This document shows positions 62,076-64,000 of a stretch of DNA of 64,000 bases, one piece after another. The notes under the pieces are model-generated. The model was given only the letters and a program-made list of their open reading frames with translations, was not told the origin of the DNA and did not search any database. This stretch comes from Sphingomonadales bacterium (GTDB taxonomy: Bacteria; Pseudomonadota; Alphaproteobacteria; Sphingomonadales; Sphingomonadaceae), in NCBI GenBank assembly GCA_006226685.1, contig SBGG01000059.1, forward strand, positions 1 to 64,000, in the 5' to 3' direction. The position numbers and the translations under genes are program-made. Positions within the stretch are counted from its first letter, which is position 1, and each line of letters begins with the position of its first letter.

Positions 62076-63254
62076 TCAGGGCACCGGGCTGGAGCGCTGC
62101 ACCGCGCCGCGCTGACGCTGGGCGATGATGCGGCTATAGGTGTCGAGCAACGCCTGATTGACCTGATCCCAGCCATAGCGCTCGGCAATCGCCTGCGCTG
62201 CCTGTCCGGCCGCGTTCCTCATATCGGCTCGCGCGCAATATTCGGCGAGCGCATCGGCAAACTCGCCGACCGCGCCCGGACGGATCAGGCGTCCGGTCAC
62301 GCCATCCTGCACCAGGCTTTCGCTGCCGGTGGCGCGGGCGGCGACAGTCGGCAGGGCGCAGGCCATTGCTTCAAGGGTGACATTGCCGAAGGTTTCGGTG
62401 ACGGACGGGTTGAACAGCATGTCCATGCTGGCCACCGCACGGCCAAGGTCGGGGCCGCTCTGGAAGCCGAGAAAAGTCGCATCGGGCAGGCGGCCTTCGA
62501 ACCATCCGCGCGCCGGGCCGTCGCCGACGATCATGACGCGGTGGCGAACCTGTCGCCGTTCGAGTTCCGCTATGGCATCCGAAAAGACGTCCAGTCCCTT
62601 TTCCATCACCAGCCGCCCGACAAAGCCGATCACCGGTTCATCCGCCCCGATGCCGAGCCGGCTGCGCCATGCCATGTCGCGCTTGCCGGGGTTGAAGATG
62701 CTCTGGTCGATGCCGCGCGTCCATATGCCGACATCATAGTTCATGCGTTGTTCGCGCAGCAATTGCGCCATCGATTCCGACGGGGCGACGATCGCATCGC
62801 ACCGTCGGTAGAAACGACGGAGCAGCGCCTCCACCATCGGCTCCAGAAAGGCGAGACCATAATAGCGCGGATAGGTTTCGAAGCGCGTATGGACCGAGGC
62901 GATGGCGGGCAGATTCTGCCGTCTTGCCCAGCTGACTGCGCCATGGCCGAGAGGATCGGGGCTGGAGACATGGACGATATCGGGGGCGAACCGTTTCAGA
63001 TCCCGCTTCAGCCGACCGGAAAGGCACAGCGGTACACGATATTCGGCACGACCGGGGATCGGCAGCGAGGGCGCGCTGATCAATTCCCCGGCGGGTTCGA
63101 ACGCGGGGGTGTCGGTTGTCGGCGAATAGACGCGCACTTGCACGTTTTTGCCGAGCAGAAAGGCGACGAGGCGGTTCAGCGCCTGATTGGCGCCGTCGCG
63201 CACATAATTATAATTGCCGCTGAACAATGCAATGCGGAGGGGGGCGGTCGACAT
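62076..63254 (-). CDS. Glycosyltransferase family 4 (MgtA-type mannosyltransferase-like)
   Basis: FSGNYNYVRDGANQALNRLVAFLL...FVGRLVMEKGLDVF...NPSVTETFGNVTLEAMACALP; start MSTAPLRI. Confidence 0.9.
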   Translation of the reverse strand: MSTAPLRIALFSGNYNYVRDGANQALNRLVAFLLGKNVQVRVYSPTTDTPAFEPAGELISAPSLPIPGRAEYRVPLCLSGRLKRDLKRFAPDIVHVSSPDPLGHGAVSWARRQNLPAIASVHTRFETYPRYYGLAFLEPMVEALLRRFYRRCDAIVAPSESMAQLLREQRMNYDVGIWTRGIDQSIFNPGKRDMAWRSRLGIGADEPVIGFVGRLVMEKGLDVFSDAIAELERRQVRHRVMIVGDGPARGWFEGRLPDATFLGFQSGPDLGRAVASMDMLFNPSVTETFGNVTLEAMACALPTVAARATGSESLVQDGVTGRLIRPGAVGEFADALAEYCARADMRNAAGQAAQAIAERYGWDQVNQALLDTYSRIIAQRQRGAVQRSSPVP

Positions 63255-63356
63255 CGGGCCTCTATAAACAGGGACCGGGCGAACGCAAAGCAAAGTGAGA
63301 AAGCTAGGGGCTTCAGAGGCGGTTTTGGCCGGAACTGTGGCGAAAGGGCTGCAACG

Positions 63357-63590
63357 ATGCGGGATGGAAGCGAAGAAGACGACACCTGCTGGCTATGCGG
63401 GCGACTATTGGGGCGCAGAGTCGAATGGCATCACCCGGTACCGAAAGGCCGGGGAGGGCGAGAAAAAGTGCCGGTGCATCCCATTTGCCACCGGGCGATC
63501 CACGCGCATTTCACCAATGCAGAACTGGCGCGCCCGACCTTCCGACCCGGGGGGGGGGGCGGTTCGATGAGAGGGAGAAGCAGGCGATAG
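63357..63590 (+). CDS. Small HNH domain protein, possibly 3'-altered
   Basis: DTCWLCGRLLGRRVEWHHPVPKGRGGREKVPVHPICHRAIHAHFTNAELA; reading frame crosses a G11 tract. Confidence 0.75.
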   Translation: MRDGSEEDDTCWLCGRLLGRRVEWHHPVPKGRGGREKVPVHPICHRAIHAHFTNAELARPTFRPGGGGGSMRGRSRR

Positions 63591-63593
63591 ACC

Positions 63594-64000
63594 TCAGCTT
63601 TTCCCGAACATCCCGCGTTTGGCCAATGCCCGGTCGATTGCCACCGCTATCGCACCAACGACTATAAAGGCAGTCAGCAACAAGGCGATGCTGACCGCCA
63701 TCTCTCCTGCCGAAAGGCGGCGGGGATCGAGGAACCAATAGGCGTGCCAGCCGTCCAGTGCGCCCCGCGCCATTGTATAGGCGAGATAGGTCACCGGCAG
63801 GACAAGCGCCGTTGCCAGCGCTCGCCAGCGGAGCCCCGGATGGGGAGCGGAAAGCCAGGCCGCGGCATAGAGCAGCGGGGAGATGTCATGCAGCACAAAG
63901 TCCGCCAGCTTCTGCCAGTCCGTTGGGTTCCAGACCGACCGCAATGCGATTGAATAGGTCAGGCCGACAATTGCGATCGCACATAATATGGCGTGGCGCG
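63594..64000 (-). CDS. Pr6Pr-like membrane protein (5' end beyond window)
   Basis: ...LTYSIALRSVWNPTDWQKLADFVLHDISPLLYAAAWL...TYLAYTMARGALDGWHAYWFLD; frame stays open to 64000. Confidence 0.7.
   Translation of the reverse strand, partial: RHAILCAIAIVGLTYSIALRSVWNPTDWQKLADFVLHDISPLLYAAAWLSAPHPGLRWRALATALVLPVTYLAYTMARGALDGWHAYWFLDPRRLSAGEMAVSIALLLTAFIVVGAIAVAIDRALAKRGMFGKS

Overview
This 64 kb window looks like an ordinary, gene-dense chromosomal segment of a sphingomonad-type alphaproteobacterium. That placement is inferred from gene order and protein style; no 16S is present. I found no convincing IS element, prophage, CRISPR array or rRNA. Main blocks: (1) rplM-rpsI with a strong terminator; (2) ctaA-cutA divergent from a MerC-like gene; (3) a surface-polymer locus at 3.5-9.7 kb (flippase, sugar/alditol-phosphate nucleotidyltransferase, HIT protein, CDP-alcohol phosphotransferase, glycosyltransferase, CDP-glycerol-type polymer transferase); (4) a TCA/energy block sdhB-thioesterase-zapE-mdh-sucD-sucA-sucB-lpdA, without sucC and without sdhCDA; (5) sppA and groES-groEL with a CIRCE operator; (6) an AI-2E permease, a cyclophilin and an O-acetylhomoserine sulfhydrylase; (7) an RND tripartite pump divergent from a two-component system that runs into an MbfA-like ferritin/VIT1 gene; (8) an orphan VAO/4-cresol-dehydrogenase-like flavoprotein; (9) a FecI-FecR-STN/TonB receptor-autotransporter module; (10) tRNA-Arg(TCT), a YhhQ-like transporter, purC-purS-purQ, parC, a GGNEF/EAL protein, cca, NUDIX, DUF1285, rarA, a glycosyltransferase and a small HNH gene containing a G11 tract. 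The best candidates for something undescribed are the phospho-alditol polymer locus (3.5-9.7 kb) and the cell-surface-signalling/autotransporter module (41.1-48.2 kb). All family calls were made by eye from the translated sequence.
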